DNA of 48,527 nt from Allobosea sp. Leaf344 (GCF_001426225.1 NZ_LMRT01000001.1:816913-865439), one strand, 5' to 3'; shown: positions 6,582-14,924, counted from the stretch's first letter. The notes: generated by a model not told the origin, from the letters alone. Numbers and translations are program-made.

Positions 6582-7144
6582 GATGATATCCCCTCTTGTT
6601 GTTCGGCGTCGTAATCGAGATCGGCAGGCCAGGTGGAGGAGGCGATGACGAGCTTGTCCATCAGTTCGCAGAGCTGCCTCTGCTCGGCCTCGCTCAAGGC
6701 CGAGAGCATGGTGGACTGGCGCTGCAGCATCAGCGGCATCGTCTCCTCGAAGATGGCGCGGCCGGCGGTGGTGAGGCGCAGCACGAAGCTGCGCAGGTCG
6801 TCCCTGTCGGTCTCGCGCTTCAGCAGCCGCCTCTGCAGCAGCTTCTGGATGGCGCGGCTCAGCGTGTTCTTGGGCAGGCCGGAAGAGGAGACGATGTTCT
6901 TGGCCGCGACCCCCTCCTTGAGGCCGACGGCGTAGAGCGCCACGAATTCCGGGCGGACCAGCCCGTAGCGCGTCTCGATCCAGCGATAGACCGGGTCGTT
7001 GAAGCGGAAGGCGACGAAGTTCAGCCGGAAGGACAGCCAGCAGGGATTGTCCCAGAGCTTGGTCAGCGTCAGCGGATCGAGATCGCGCAGCGCCGCCTCC
7101 CGTTCATGGTCGAGACGCGAAAGGGCGGTCGGAGCGCGGCGCAT
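6578..7144 (-). CDS. MarR family transcriptional regulator
   Basis: A 188-residue winged helix-turn-helix regulator. Recognition region SSSGLPKNTLSRAIQKLLQRRLL near residues 85-108, then the beta wing with the MarR signature DRDDLRSFVLRLTTAGR, and a C-terminal dimerisation helix. An extra N-terminal segment of about 45 residues precedes the usual MarR core. A strong AAGGAGG lies 8 nt before the ATG. It is the first gene of the leftward operon and faces the creatininase/ABC operon, with a 7-2-7 palindrome (7162-7177) between them. Expected role: repressor of both operons, released by a ligand related to the transported substrate. This is inferred from layout. Confidence 0.88.
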   Translation of the reverse strand: MRRAPTALSRLDHEREAALRDLDPLTLTKLWDNPCWLSFRLNFVAFRFNDPVYRWIETRYGLVRPEFVALYAVGLKEGVAAKNIVSSSGLPKNTLSRAIQKLLQRRLLKRETDRDDLRSFVLRLTTAGRAIFEETMPLMLQRQSTMLSALSEAEQRQLCELMDKLVIASSTWPADLDYDAEQQEGISS

Positions 7145-7161
7145 GAGATGAGCCTCCTTTT

Positions 7162-7177
7162 AGTTCCAAATGGAACT
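7162..7177. promoter_or_regulatory. Palindromic operator, probable MarR-type site
   Basis: AGTTCCA (7162-7168), AA, TGGAACT (7171-7177): a perfect 7-2-7 palindrome in the divergent region between marR and the creatininase gene. Its right arm overlaps CTTGACG (7176-7182), a good -35 for the rightward operon (AAGGAT at 7201-7206 as a weak -10, 18-nt spacing). On the other side it sits just ahead of the marR ribosome site. Both positions suit repression. Confidence 0.65.
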
Positions 7178-7239
7178 TGACGCTGTGGAGCACGAGAGTC
7201 AAGGATGGCCGATTGCCAGAACATAGCAAGGACCGGGCC

Positions 7240-7941
7240 GTGCGTATCGCGCAGATGAACTGGATGCAGGTGGAAGAGCAGGCCCGCCGCGACGATCGCT
7301 GCGTGCTGCCGCTCGGTTGCGTCGAGCAACATGCCTATCTCAGCCTCGCGACGGATGCGATCCTCGCCGAACGCGTCGCGGCGGAGGCGGCCGAACCCTT
7401 GGGCATCCCGGTGTTTCCGGTGCTGGCCTATGGCATGACCCCCGGCTTCACCGCCTTTCCCGGGACGATCTCGCTGCGGATGAGCACCTATATCGCCCTG
7501 ATCGAGGATCTGCTGGAGGGCTGCTACCGCACCGGCTTCCGCCGGATCGTGCTGGTCAACGGGCATGGCGGCAACGCGCCGGTGATGACGGCAGCGACCG
7601 AATGGGTGGCGCGCCGGCCCGATGCCAGCGTGAAGATGCATAATTGGTGGGCAGGGCCGCGTTTCCAGGAGGCGGTCAAGGCTGTCGATCCGGCCGCGTC
7701 CCATGCCTCCTGGATGGAGAATTTCCCGTGGACCCGCCTTGAGGGCGTCGCCATGCCCGACGAGGCCAAGCCGGCCTTCAACGCCGCAATCTACCAGGCC
7801 GCCAACCCGGCCCGGAAGCGCGAGATTCTGGGCGACGGCAATTTCCTCGGGGTCTATCAGCGGCCGGACAGCGAGATGCTGGCGCTGTGGGAGGTCGGCG
7901 TGGCCGAGACCCGCGCGGTGATGGTGGAGGATTGGCCTTGA
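7240..7941 (+). CDS. Creatininase family amidohydrolase
   Basis: A 233-residue protein of the creatininase/FAPy-deformylase family, metal-dependent enzymes that open cyclic or formyl amides. Metal ligands seen: Glu29 and His31 (GCVEQHAYLSLATDA) with Asp39, and His109 in NGHGGN. I chose GTG 7240 (MRIAQMNWMQVEE) because the family begins just before this segment. The frame continues upstream to 7177, but there it would run through the -35/operator and lacks homology. It is the first gene of the rightward operon, 28 bp before dppB. Probable job: hydrolysis of a cyclic amide, lactam or formamide brought in by the transporter. Creatinine itself is one option, but no creatinase or sarcosine oxidase is nearby. 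Confidence 0.85.
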   Translation: MRIAQMNWMQVEEQARRDDRCVLPLGCVEQHAYLSLATDAILAERVAAEAAEPLGIPVFPVLAYGMTPGFTAFPGTISLRMSTYIALIEDLLEGCYRTGFRRIVLVNGHGGNAPVMTAATEWVARRPDASVKMHNWWAGPRFQEAVKAVDPAASHASWMENFPWTRLEGVAMPDEAKPAFNAAIYQAANPARKREILGDGNFLGVYQRPDSEMLALWEVGVAETRAVMVEDWP

Positions 7942-7969
7942 GCGGCGGCCGCCGGCGGGGCGAAGCTTC

Positions 7970-8941
7970 ATGCTAGGCCACGTCATCGAGCGGCTGGTCC
8001 AGGCGCTGGCGGTGATGCTCGTCATGTCGGCGCTGGTCTTCACCGGCGTCTACGCGATCGGCAACCCGATCGACGTGCTGATCGGTCCCGACGTCACCCA
8101 GCAGATCCGCCTCGACACGATCGCGCGCTACGGGCTCGACCGGCCGCTCTACGAACAGTATTTCACCTTTCTCGGGCGCATCCTGCAGGGCGATTTCGGC
8201 CGCTCCTTCGTCTTCGGGATGCCGGTGCTCGAGCTGATCCTGTCGCGGCTCCCGGCCACGCTGGAGCTGACGCTCGCCGCGGTCTGCGGCGCGGCGCTGA
8301 TCGGCATCCCGGCGGGAATCTATGCCGGTTACCGACCCGACGGGCTGCCGGCGAAGATCATCATGGCGGTCTCGATCCTCGGCTTTTCCGTGCCGACCTT
8401 TTGGATCGGCCTGGTGCTGATCATCACCTTCGCGGTCGAGCTGCAATGGCTGCCGGCCGGCGGGCGCGGCACCACCGCGACGTTGTTCGGGGTGGAATGG
8501 AGTTTCCTGACGCTGAACGGGCTCAGCCATCTGCTGCTGCCGGCGCTCAACCTCGCCTTCTTCAAGCTCGCCCTGATGACGCGGCTGGCACGGGCCGGCA
8601 CGCGCGAGGTGATGCTGACCGACACGGTGAAATTCGCCAGGGCCGCCGGGCTGTCGGAATGGACGGTGCTGCGCCGCCATGTGCTGCGGCTGATCGCGAT
8701 CCCGATCGTCACGGTGTTCGGGCTGGAATTCGCCTCGACCCTGGCCTTCGCCGTGGTCACCGAGACGATCTTCTCCTGGCCGGGCATCGGCAAGCTGATC
8801 ATCGATTCCATCACCTCGCTCGACCGGCCGGTGATGGTCGCCTATCTCATGCTCGTCGCCTTCGTCTTCATCACCATCAATTTCCTGGTCGATCTCGCCT
8901 ATGTCGGGCTCGATCCGCGCCTCAGGAAGGCGCGCGCATGA
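7970..8941 (+). CDS. ABC transporter permease, DppB type
   Basis: A 323-residue inner-membrane permease with six predicted helices, starting with the canonical VIERLVQALAVMLVMSALVF. The large periplasmic loop after helix 1 contains the DxLIGPDVTQQ and YGLDRPLYEQY segments typical of DppB. The cytoplasmic EAA loop (FARAAGLSEWTVLRRHVL) that contacts the ATPase follows near residue 222-240. ATG at 7970; the stop overlaps the next start by ATGA. It forms the membrane channel with the DppC-type partner and uses the binding protein encoded at 4989-6581. Confidence 0.94.
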   Translation: MLGHVIERLVQALAVMLVMSALVFTGVYAIGNPIDVLIGPDVTQQIRLDTIARYGLDRPLYEQYFTFLGRILQGDFGRSFVFGMPVLELILSRLPATLELTLAAVCGAALIGIPAGIYAGYRPDGLPAKIIMAVSILGFSVPTFWIGLVLIITFAVELQWLPAGGRGTTATLFGVEWSFLTLNGLSHLLLPALNLAFFKLALMTRLARAGTREVMLTDTVKFARAAGLSEWTVLRRHVLRLIAIPIVTVFGLEFASTLAFAVVTETIFSWPGIGKLIIDSITSLDRPVMVAYLMLVAFVFITINFLVDLAYVGLDPRLRKARA

Positions 8942-9819
8942 GCGGCCAGGCCTCCCCCCTCTCCCGCTTCTGGGCCGAGTTCCGCGAGAGCCGGATCGCG
9001 CTGGCGGCGCTCGTGGTCGTGGTGCTGATCGTCGGCGTCGCGGTGCTGGCGCCGCTGGTCGCGCCGCAGAACCCCTATGACCTCGCCAATCTCGCGCTGA
9101 TGGATGCGCGCCGGCCTCCCGGCTATGTCGGATCCGGCGGCTTCACCCATTGGCTCGGCACCGATGCGCAGGGCCGCGACCTGCTCTCGGCGATCCTCTA
9201 CGGCCTGCGCATTTCGCTGCAGATGGGACTGATCGCAGGCTCGGTCGCCTTCGTCGTCGGCGTCTCGCTCGGCCTCGGAGCGGCCTATCTCGGCGGGCGC
9301 TGGGAAGCCTTCATCATGCGGATCATCGACCTGCAGCTGGCCTTCCCCGCCATCCTGCTGGCTCTGGTGCTGTCGGCGATGCTGGGACAGGGCAAGGCCC
9401 AGCTGATCACCGCGCTGGTGGCGGCGCAATACGCCTATTTCGCCCGCACCGCCCATGGCGCGGCCTCGGCCGAACGCGGCAAGGATTATGTCGAGGCGGC
9501 GCTCTCGACGCCGCTGCCGGCCTGGCAGGTGGTGTTCCGCCACATCCTGCCGAACTGCCTGCCGCCGCTGATCGTCGTCGCCACGGTGCAGGTCGCCAAT
9601 GCGATCGCGCTGGAGGCGACCCTGTCCTTCCTCGGCGTGGGGCTGCCGGTGACCGAGCCCTCGCTCGGCATGCTGATCGCCAACGGCTTCCAATACATGC
9701 TCTCGGGCCGCTACTGGATCTCGATCTATCCCGGCATCGCGCTGATCCTGCTGATCGTCGCCATCAACCTCGTCGGCGACCAGATCCGCGACCAGGTCAA
9801 TCCGAGGCTGAAGCGATGA
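8938..9819 (+). CDS. ABC transporter permease, DppC type
   Basis: A 293-residue permease. Cytoplasmic N-terminus (SRFWAEFRESRIA), helix 1 (LAALVVVVLIVGVAVLAPLV), then the DppC marker HWLGTDAQGRDLLSAILYG near residue 73-91 and the EAA loop (GKDYVEAALSTPLPAWQVVF). Start chosen at the ATG that overlaps the dppB stop (8938-8941), which matches the family start; the open frame upstream is read-through of dppB sequence in another frame. The stop again overlaps the dppD start by ATGA. Confidence 0.94.
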   Translation: MSGQASPLSRFWAEFRESRIALAALVVVVLIVGVAVLAPLVAPQNPYDLANLALMDARRPPGYVGSGGFTHWLGTDAQGRDLLSAILYGLRISLQMGLIAGSVAFVVGVSLGLGAAYLGGRWEAFIMRIIDLQLAFPAILLALVLSAMLGQGKAQLITALVAAQYAYFARTAHGAASAERGKDYVEAALSTPLPAWQVVFRHILPNCLPPLIVVATVQVANAIALEATLSFLGVGLPVTEPSLGMLIANGFQYMLSGRYWISIYPGIALILLIVAINLVGDQIRDQVNPRLKR

Positions 9820-10808
9820 CGCGCCCGTCGCAGAACGGCCCGCTTCTCGAGGTCGACGACCTCGCCACGCATTTCTTCACCCGGGCCGGCGTGATCCGGG
9901 CCGTCGACGGCGTCTCCTTCTCTCTGAAACGGGGCGAGGTAATGGGGCTCGTCGGGGAATCGGGCTCCGGCAAGAGCGTCACCGGCTTCTCGCTGCTCGG
10001 GCTGATCGATCCGCCCGGCCGGATCGTCTCCGGTTCGGTGCGCTTCGACGGGCAGGATCTGGTGGCGCTCCCGCCGGCGCAGCTGCGCAGGCTGCGCGGG
10101 CGCAAGATCGCCATGGTCTTCCAGGATCCGGCGACGACGCTCAACCCGGTGGTCACCATCGGTGACCAGATGCGCATGGCGCTGGAGGCGCATGGCGTCC
10201 GCGGCGAGCAGCGCACGCGGGAGCGCAGCGTCGCGGTGCTGACGCGGGTCGGCATCCCCGATGCGGCGCGGCGGCTGAAGGCCTATCCGCATGAATTTTC
10301 CGGCGGCATGCGCCAGCGCGTCGCCATCGCCATCGCGCTGCTGCACGACCCGGCGCTGCTGATCGCGGACGAGCCGACGACGGCGCTCGACGTCTCGATC
10401 CAGGCGCAGATCCTGGCCGAGATGCGCGGTCTGGTCGCCGATCTCGGCATGGCTCTGATCTGGATCAGCCATGATCTGGCGACGGTCTCCTCGCTCGCCG
10501 ACAGCATCGCCGTCATGTATGCCGGGCGCATCGTGGAGGCGGGGCCGACTGCCGCCGTCCTGCGCGATCCGCGCCACCACTACACGCGCGGCCTGCTCGA
10601 TTCGCTGCCGGCCCGCGCCGAGCCCGGCCGGGACCTGGTGCAGATCCCGGGGACGACGCCCTCCCTGCTGGCGCTGCCGCCGGGCTGCGCCTTCGCGCCG
10701 CGCTGCCCGCGCGCCGACGAAACCTGCCTCGCCATGCCGGCCCTGGTGAGCGACGGGCTGCGCCGGCACCGCTGCCACCACCCGCTCGGCCTGGAAGGCG
10801 CGCCATGA
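9816..10808 (+). CDS. ABC transporter ATP-binding protein, DppD type
   Basis: A 330-residue nucleotide-binding protein. Walker A GESGSGKS (47-54), Q-loop in MVFQDPATTLNPVVT, ABC signature FSGGMRQR, Walker B LLIADEPTTALD, and switch His in WISHDLATV. The C-terminal oligopeptide/dipeptide extension carries the Cys-rich CAFAPRCPRADETC motif that binds an iron-sulfur cluster or zinc in some DppD/OppD proteins. Coupled by ATGA overlaps at both ends (9816-9819 and 10805-10808). Pairs with the DppF-type ATPase encoded next. Confidence 0.95.
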   Translation: MTRPSQNGPLLEVDDLATHFFTRAGVIRAVDGVSFSLKRGEVMGLVGESGSGKSVTGFSLLGLIDPPGRIVSGSVRFDGQDLVALPPAQLRRLRGRKIAMVFQDPATTLNPVVTIGDQMRMALEAHGVRGEQRTRERSVAVLTRVGIPDAARRLKAYPHEFSGGMRQRVAIAIALLHDPALLIADEPTTALDVSIQAQILAEMRGLVADLGMALIWISHDLATVSSLADSIAVMYAGRIVEAGPTAAVLRDPRHHYTRGLLDSLPARAEPGRDLVQIPGTTPSLLALPPGCAFAPRCPRADETCLAMPALVSDGLRRHRCHHPLGLEGAP

Positions 10809-11830
10809 CCGAAGCCTTCCTCGACGTCCGCAACGTCTCGCGCCGTTTCGCGCCGCGCCTCTCCTTCGGCGACCGGATCGCCGGCAAGCTCGGCCAGCCG
10901 ATCGATGCCCGCGTGACCCATGCGGTGGACGGGGTTTCGCTCGCCATCGCGAAGGGCGAGGCGCTCGGCCTCGTCGGCGAATCCGGCTGCGGCAAATCCA
11001 CGCTCGGCCGGGTCATCGCCGGCATCTTGCCGCCGAGCGAAGGCACCACCGCCGTGGCGGGCGAGCCGGTGATGTCGCAGGGGCCGCGCCGGCACAAGAC
11101 GACGACGCGGGTCCAAATGATCTTCCAGGATCCCTTCGCCTCGCTGGATCCGCGGATGCAGGTCGGCGACACCGTGGCGGAAGGGCCGATCGCCCATAGG
11201 CTGACGACGCGGGCGCAGGCCCGCGACTATGTCGGGCGCTGGCTGACCACGGTGGGGCTGGATCCGGGCTTCGCCGCGCGCTACCCGCACCAGTTCTCCG
11301 GCGGGCAGCGCCAGCGCATCGCGATCGCCCGGGCGCTCGCCATGCAGCCGGACATGCTGGTCTGCGACGAGCCGGTGGCCTCGCTCGACGTCTCGATCCA
11401 GGCGCAGATCATCAACCTGTTCCTGAAGCTGCGGCGCGAGCTGAACCTGACCATGCTGTTCATCAGCCATGATCTCGGCGTGGTCCGCCATCTCTGCGAC
11501 CGCGTCGCGATCATGTATCTCGGCCGCATCGTCGAGCTCGGCGAGACCCAGGCGGTCTATGCCGCGCCCCAGCATCCCTATACCCGGGCGCTGCTCGATT
11601 CCGTGCCGAAGCTGATGCTCGACGATCACGAGACGACGGCGTTCAAGCCGATCGCGGGGGAGCTGCCCTCGCCGCTGGCGCCCCCGCCGGGCTGCCATTT
11701 CCACCTGCGCTGCCCGCTGGTGCAGCCGATCTGCCGGCAGGAGCGCCCGCCTTTGCGCGCGGTGCTGCCCGGGCGCGAGAGCGCCTGCCATTTCGCCCCC
11801 TTCCCCCCCGGGCTGAGGAGATTGCGATGA
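10805..11830 (+). CDS. ABC transporter ATP-binding protein, DppF type
   Basis: A 341-residue ATPase, the second half of the heterodimeric motor. Walker A GESGCGKS near residue 59-66, Q-loop in MIFQDPFASLDPRM (the usual DppF form), signature FSGGQRQR, Walker B MLVCDEPVASLD and switch His in FISHDLGVV. The C-terminal extension has CHFHLRCPLVQPIC. Between the N-terminal strand and Walker A there is a longer loop (LSFGDRIAGKLGQPIDARV), common in this subfamily. Overlaps dppD and the deacetylase gene by ATGA, so all six rightward genes are probably translated as a coupled series. Confidence 0.95.
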   Translation: MTEAFLDVRNVSRRFAPRLSFGDRIAGKLGQPIDARVTHAVDGVSLAIAKGEALGLVGESGCGKSTLGRVIAGILPPSEGTTAVAGEPVMSQGPRRHKTTTRVQMIFQDPFASLDPRMQVGDTVAEGPIAHRLTTRAQARDYVGRWLTTVGLDPGFAARYPHQFSGGQRQRIAIARALAMQPDMLVCDEPVASLDVSIQAQIINLFLKLRRELNLTMLFISHDLGVVRHLCDRVAIMYLGRIVELGETQAVYAAPQHPYTRALLDSVPKLMLDDHETTAFKPIAGELPSPLAPPPGCHFHLRCPLVQPICRQERPPLRAVLPGRESACHFAPFPPGLRRLR

Positions 11831-12726
11831 CGGATCCGACCCTCGAACCATGGCAATGGCCGGAAGAGATCTGGCGCGCCAAGGTCGATCTCGTCCGCGC
11901 CGGGCGCAATCTCAAGCCGCGCTCCTGGCCCGGCGGGGCGCGCTGCGCGGTGGCGCTGTCCTTCGATGTCGACCACGAGACCAACGAGCTGCGCGACGGC
12001 GGCAGATCGGTCGGGCGGCTGTCCTGGGGGCAATATGGCAACCGCGTCGGCATGCCGCGCATCCTCGAGCTGATGAAGCGCGAGGATATCCGCGCCAGCT
12101 TCTTCGTGCCGGCGGTCACGGCCCTGCTCTATCCCGAGGAGCAGCGCCGGGTGATCGCGGAAGGCCATGAGATCGGCCTGCATGGCTGGATCCACGAGGT
12201 CAACACGCAGGTGCCGCCGGCGCAGGAGCGCGAGCTGCATCTGCGCGCGGCCGAGACGCTGGAGCGGGTCACGGGCGTGCGTCCGGTCGGGATGCGGACA
12301 CCGTCCTGGGATTTCTCCGAGGTGACGCTGGCCGTCGAGCGCGAGCTCGGCCTGCTCTATGATTCCTCGCTCTTCGCCGATGACGATCCGTATGAGCTGA
12401 TCGACAAGGGGCAGGCGACGGGCATGGTCGAGCTGCCGGTGGAGTGGATCCGCGACGACGCCGTCTATTTCAACATGAACCGCTTCCAGGCGCTGCGCCC
12501 CTATACCGCTCCGGAGACGGTGTTCGACATCTTCCGGCGCGAATTCGACGGGGCCTATGAGGAAGGCGGGCTGTTCCTGCTGACCATGCACCCGCATGTC
12601 ATCACCTATCGCTCGCGCTTCTGGATCCTCGAGGCGCTGATCCGCCATGCCAAGGCGAAGGGCGATGTCTGGTTCGCGACCCATGCGGAGATCGCCGCCT
12701 ATGTGAAGGCGCAGGCCGGGCTCTGA
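11827..12726 (+). CDS. Polysaccharide deacetylase (NodB-fold) family hydrolase
   Basis: A 299-residue NodB-fold protein without a signal peptide, so probably cytoplasmic. Metal site: Asp47/Asp49 in LSFDVDHE and His119/His123 in HGWIHE, followed by the RTPSWDFS groove motif near residue 158-165 and the C-terminal MHPHVI motif with a second catalytic His. This pattern resembles the PuuE-like allantoinase and N-formylmaleamate/peptidoglycan deacetylase-like group of intracellular amidases rather than chitin deacetylases. It is the last gene of the amide operon and shares a 4-bp overlap with dppF. A role in breaking a further C-N bond of the imported molecule fits better than cell-wall work. Confidence 0.88.
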   Translation: MTDPTLEPWQWPEEIWRAKVDLVRAGRNLKPRSWPGGARCAVALSFDVDHETNELRDGGRSVGRLSWGQYGNRVGMPRILELMKREDIRASFFVPAVTALLYPEEQRRVIAEGHEIGLHGWIHEVNTQVPPAQERELHLRAAETLERVTGVRPVGMRTPSWDFSEVTLAVERELGLLYDSSLFADDDPYELIDKGQATGMVELPVEWIRDDAVYFNMNRFQALRPYTAPETVFDIFRREFDGAYEEGGLFLLTMHPHVITYRSRFWILEALIRHAKAKGDVWFATHAEIAAYVKAQAGL

Positions 12727-12734
12727 CCCGAACT

Positions 12735-12749
12735 CTGCCGCAGCGGCAG
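12735..12749. terminator. Short palindrome after the amide operon
   Basis: CTGCCGC-A-GCGGCAG, 8 bp after the deacetylase stop. The stem is good but has no loop to speak of and no U-run, so it is at best a weak or Rho-assisted terminator, or an RNA end-stabilising element. Confidence 0.3.
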
Positions 12750-12843
12750 GGAACACAGCCCGCATTCGGCCGTTTTTGGTTCACCACGCATTCAGCGCCG
12801 CGGCGCGCTGTTCGCGCTTTGTGAAACAGCAACGGAAACGATC

Positions 12844-14832
12844 ATGCGCACCAAGACCTGGCTCCTTCTGGGAACCATCCTGCCTGGGCTCGTGCTGAGC
12901 CAGGCCGGATACGCCGTCTCCGGCGGCGAATGGCTGCGCCTCGCCCAGGCGGATGAACGGCCGGATCGTCAGCAGCGCCCGCGCGGTGGCGGCGGGGGCG
13001 ACGAGCGCCCGGAGCGCGGCCCCGGCAGCGAGGGACCGCGCGGCGCGCGTCCCGCTCCGGCCGCTCCTGCTCCGGCCACTCCTGCCCCGGCGGCTCCTGT
13101 CCCCTCGGCTCCCGCCCAGGCGGCTCCGGCCCCGGCCGCTCCGCCTGCCGCCCCGCGCGCAGCGCCACCGGCCGCCCGCGAGGCGCCTTCCGACGACAGC
13201 CAGCGCCGTCCCGATCGCTCCCGCTCCGACGAGCCGACCACCCGGCCGAGCGCGCCGCAGCGTCCGGCCGCGCCGAGCGCCGAGCCTGCCCCGCGGCGTA
13301 GCGCCCCCGATGCGCCGGCCCCGGCCCCGCGCACCCAGCCCGAGCGCTCCGAGCGCCCTGCGACCCAGTCCGAGCCGGCGCCGGCCCAGCGTAGCGCGCC
13401 GCCCGCCCGGCCGCAGCCGCCGGCCAGCCCCGCCACGCCTGGCGCACCCGCGCCGACCGCGCCCGCTCCGGCGACACGATCCGCGCCGACCCCGCCGGCC
13501 GCACCCTCGACCCAGCAGGCCCCGTCGAGCCCGGCACCCACCACGCGCTCGGCGCCGACACCGACTCCGACACCGACTCCGACCCCCGCCCCCGGCGCGC
13601 CGGCCCCGGCGACGCGCTCGGCTCCCGCGCAGACCGCTCCGGCTCCGACCGCGCCGAGCACCATCGCGCCGAGCACGACTGCGCCCAGCAGCCCCGCGCC
13701 GAGCAGCGTCGCCCCGACGCCGGCGCCTGCTCCGGCTCCCGGCAGCCAGGCCCCGACCACGCGGAGCGCGCCCGCCCCGACGGCGCCGGGCGTGACCGCA
13801 CCGGCCCCGACCGCGCCGGCGCCCACGGCGCCGAGCCCGGACCGCCGTAGTCAACGTGACGGGCTGTCCACGGGTGGCGCGGCCGCCATCGGCTTCGGCG
13901 CCGGTGTCGTCGGCGGCATCCTGGCGACGCAGGGTGCGCGGAGCTTCGAGGATGTGCGCAGCCGCCGCGAGGAGAGGCGCGAGGGCGACGTCACCATCAT
14001 CCGCGAGCCCGGACGCACCATCATCCGCGACGATGACCGCACCATCATCCGCCGCGACGAGACGCAGCGCTTCCGCGAACTCGGCCTGGACGGGCGCACC
14101 GAGCGCCGCGACGGCGAGATCCGCACCGTCTTCGAACGGCCGGACGGCACCCGCATCGTCACGGTGACCGACGAGGAGGGCCGGCTGATCCGCCGCGTGC
14201 GCCAGACGCGCGAGGGCCGGGAGGTGGTGATCATCGACAATCCCCGCCGCGACCGGCCCGATCGTCGCTTCTCGGAGGAAATCGTCGTGCTGGAGCGGCC
14301 GGCGCTGCGCATCCCGCGCGAGCGCTACATCGTCGATGCGGAAAGCGCCGATCAGGAGCTGATCTACGAGACGATCGTCGCCCCGCCGATCGAGCCGCTG
14401 CCGCGGCGCTACACGCTGGACGAGGTGCGCTACTCGCCGGATCTGCGGGCGCGGATGCGCAGCGTCGACGTCGATTCGATCACCTTCGAAACGGGCTCTT
14501 GGGAGGTCGCCGGCGGCCAGGCGCAGCGGCTCTCGGTGATCGCGGCGGCGATCCGGCAGGCGTTGCAGAAACAGCCCAACGAGGTCTTCCTGATCGAGGG
14601 CCACACCGATGCCGTCGGCTCCGACGTCGATAACCTCTCGCTCTCGGACCGCCGCGCCGAAAGCGTCGCGGAGATCCTGACCCGCGACTTCCAGGTGCCG
14701 CCGGAGAACCTGACCACCCAGGGCTATGGCGAGCAATATCTGAAGGTGAACACGCAGGATGCGGCGCGTGAGAACCGGCGCGTCACGCTGCGGCGGATCA
14801 CGCCGCTCCTGGCCAGCGGCCAGGGCAATTGA
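12844..14832 (+). CDS. OmpA-family outer-membrane/peptidoglycan-linking protein with Pro/Ala stalk
   Basis: A 662-residue envelope protein. Signal peptide (about 1-24, TWLLLGTILPGLVLSQAGYA). Residues 55-338 are an extreme Pro/Ala/Thr/Ser low-complexity region with four TRSAP repeats and a (PT)n tract at 13556-13588. A glycine-rich hydrophobic segment (GGAAAIGFGAGVVGGILATQG, split here by its charged neighbours) lies near residue 343-363. A charged region with TIIRE/TIIRD/TIIRR repeats follows, then the C-terminal OmpA domain (about 540-655; ITFETGSWEV, IEGHTDAVGSDVDN, LSLSDRRAESV, NRRVTLR) that binds peptidoglycan. Probably a long tether between the envelope and the cell wall. The repeat tract is likely to vary in length between strains. 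Confidence 0.9.
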   Translation: MRTKTWLLLGTILPGLVLSQAGYAVSGGEWLRLAQADERPDRQQRPRGGGGGDERPERGPGSEGPRGARPAPAAPAPATPAPAAPVPSAPAQAAPAPAAPPAAPRAAPPAAREAPSDDSQRRPDRSRSDEPTTRPSAPQRPAAPSAEPAPRRSAPDAPAPAPRTQPERSERPATQSEPAPAQRSAPPARPQPPASPATPGAPAPTAPAPATRSAPTPPAAPSTQQAPSSPAPTTRSAPTPTPTPTPTPAPGAPAPATRSAPAQTAPAPTAPSTIAPSTTAPSSPAPSSVAPTPAPAPAPGSQAPTTRSAPAPTAPGVTAPAPTAPAPTAPSPDRRSQRDGLSTGGAAAIGFGAGVVGGILATQGARSFEDVRSRREERREGDVTIIREPGRTIIRDDDRTIIRRDETQRFRELGLDGRTERRDGEIRTVFERPDGTRIVTVTDEEGRLIRRVRQTREGREVVIIDNPRRDRPDRRFSEEIVVLERPALRIPRERYIVDAESADQELIYETIVAPPIEPLPRRYTLDEVRYSPDLRARMRSVDVDSITFETGSWEVAGGQAQRLSVIAAAIRQALQKQPNEVFLIEGHTDAVGSDVDNLSLSDRRAESVAEILTRDFQVPPENLTTQGYGEQYLKVNTQDAARENRRVTLRRITPLLASGQGN

Positions 14833-14838
14833 GCGATC

Positions 14839-14873
14839 GCGCTCCCTCCCCGGCCGGTGCCGGGAGGGAGCGC
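14839..14873 (+). terminator. Strong hairpin after the OmpA gene
   Basis: 12-bp perfect stem GCGCTCCCTCCC (14839-14850) / GGGAGGGAGCGC (14862-14873), with GGC/GCC continuing inside the loop. It starts 7 bp after the stop codon. No U-run, but it is the strongest GC stem here and the likely 3' end of the mRNA. Confidence 0.6.
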
Positions 14874-14897
14874 GGCACTACGATCTCCCGAGCCTGG

Positions 14898-14924
14898 AAT
14901 GGCCGCCTCTCCGGCGGCCATTTT
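14898..14924 (+). terminator. Second hairpin terminator candidate
   Basis: 10-bp stem AATGGCCGCC (14898-14907) / GGCGGCCATT (14913-14922), 5-nt loop, followed by a short TT. AATGG...CCATTTT is a common intrinsic-terminator form. It backs up the hairpin at 14839. The rest of the gap up to 15124 shows nothing further. Confidence 0.6.

Noticed and set aside
3939..6614. An 891-codon plus-strand open frame across the leftward operon
   Set aside because: No domain, no start signal, and it is antisense to three recognisable genes with ATGA junctions.
7177..7239. Longer N-terminus for the creatininase-family protein from TTG 7177
   Set aside because: It would start in the -35/operator sequence and adds residues with no family counterpart; GTG 7240 fits.
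7240..12726. Creatinine catabolic operon
   Set aside because: Creatininase-family membership is clear, but creatinase and sarcosine oxidase genes are absent and the importer is of the peptide type.
4989..12726. Insertion sequences or integrase marking a mobile island
   Set aside because: No transposase, integrase or tRNA-adjacent attachment site is present anywhere in the window.
12781..14736. Very long open frames on the minus strand opposite the OmpA gene, Arg/Gly/Ala-rich
   Set aside because: They are complements of the Pro/Ala repeat tract in a GC-rich genome, have no motifs or ribosome site, and the plus-strand frame has signal peptide and OmpA domain.
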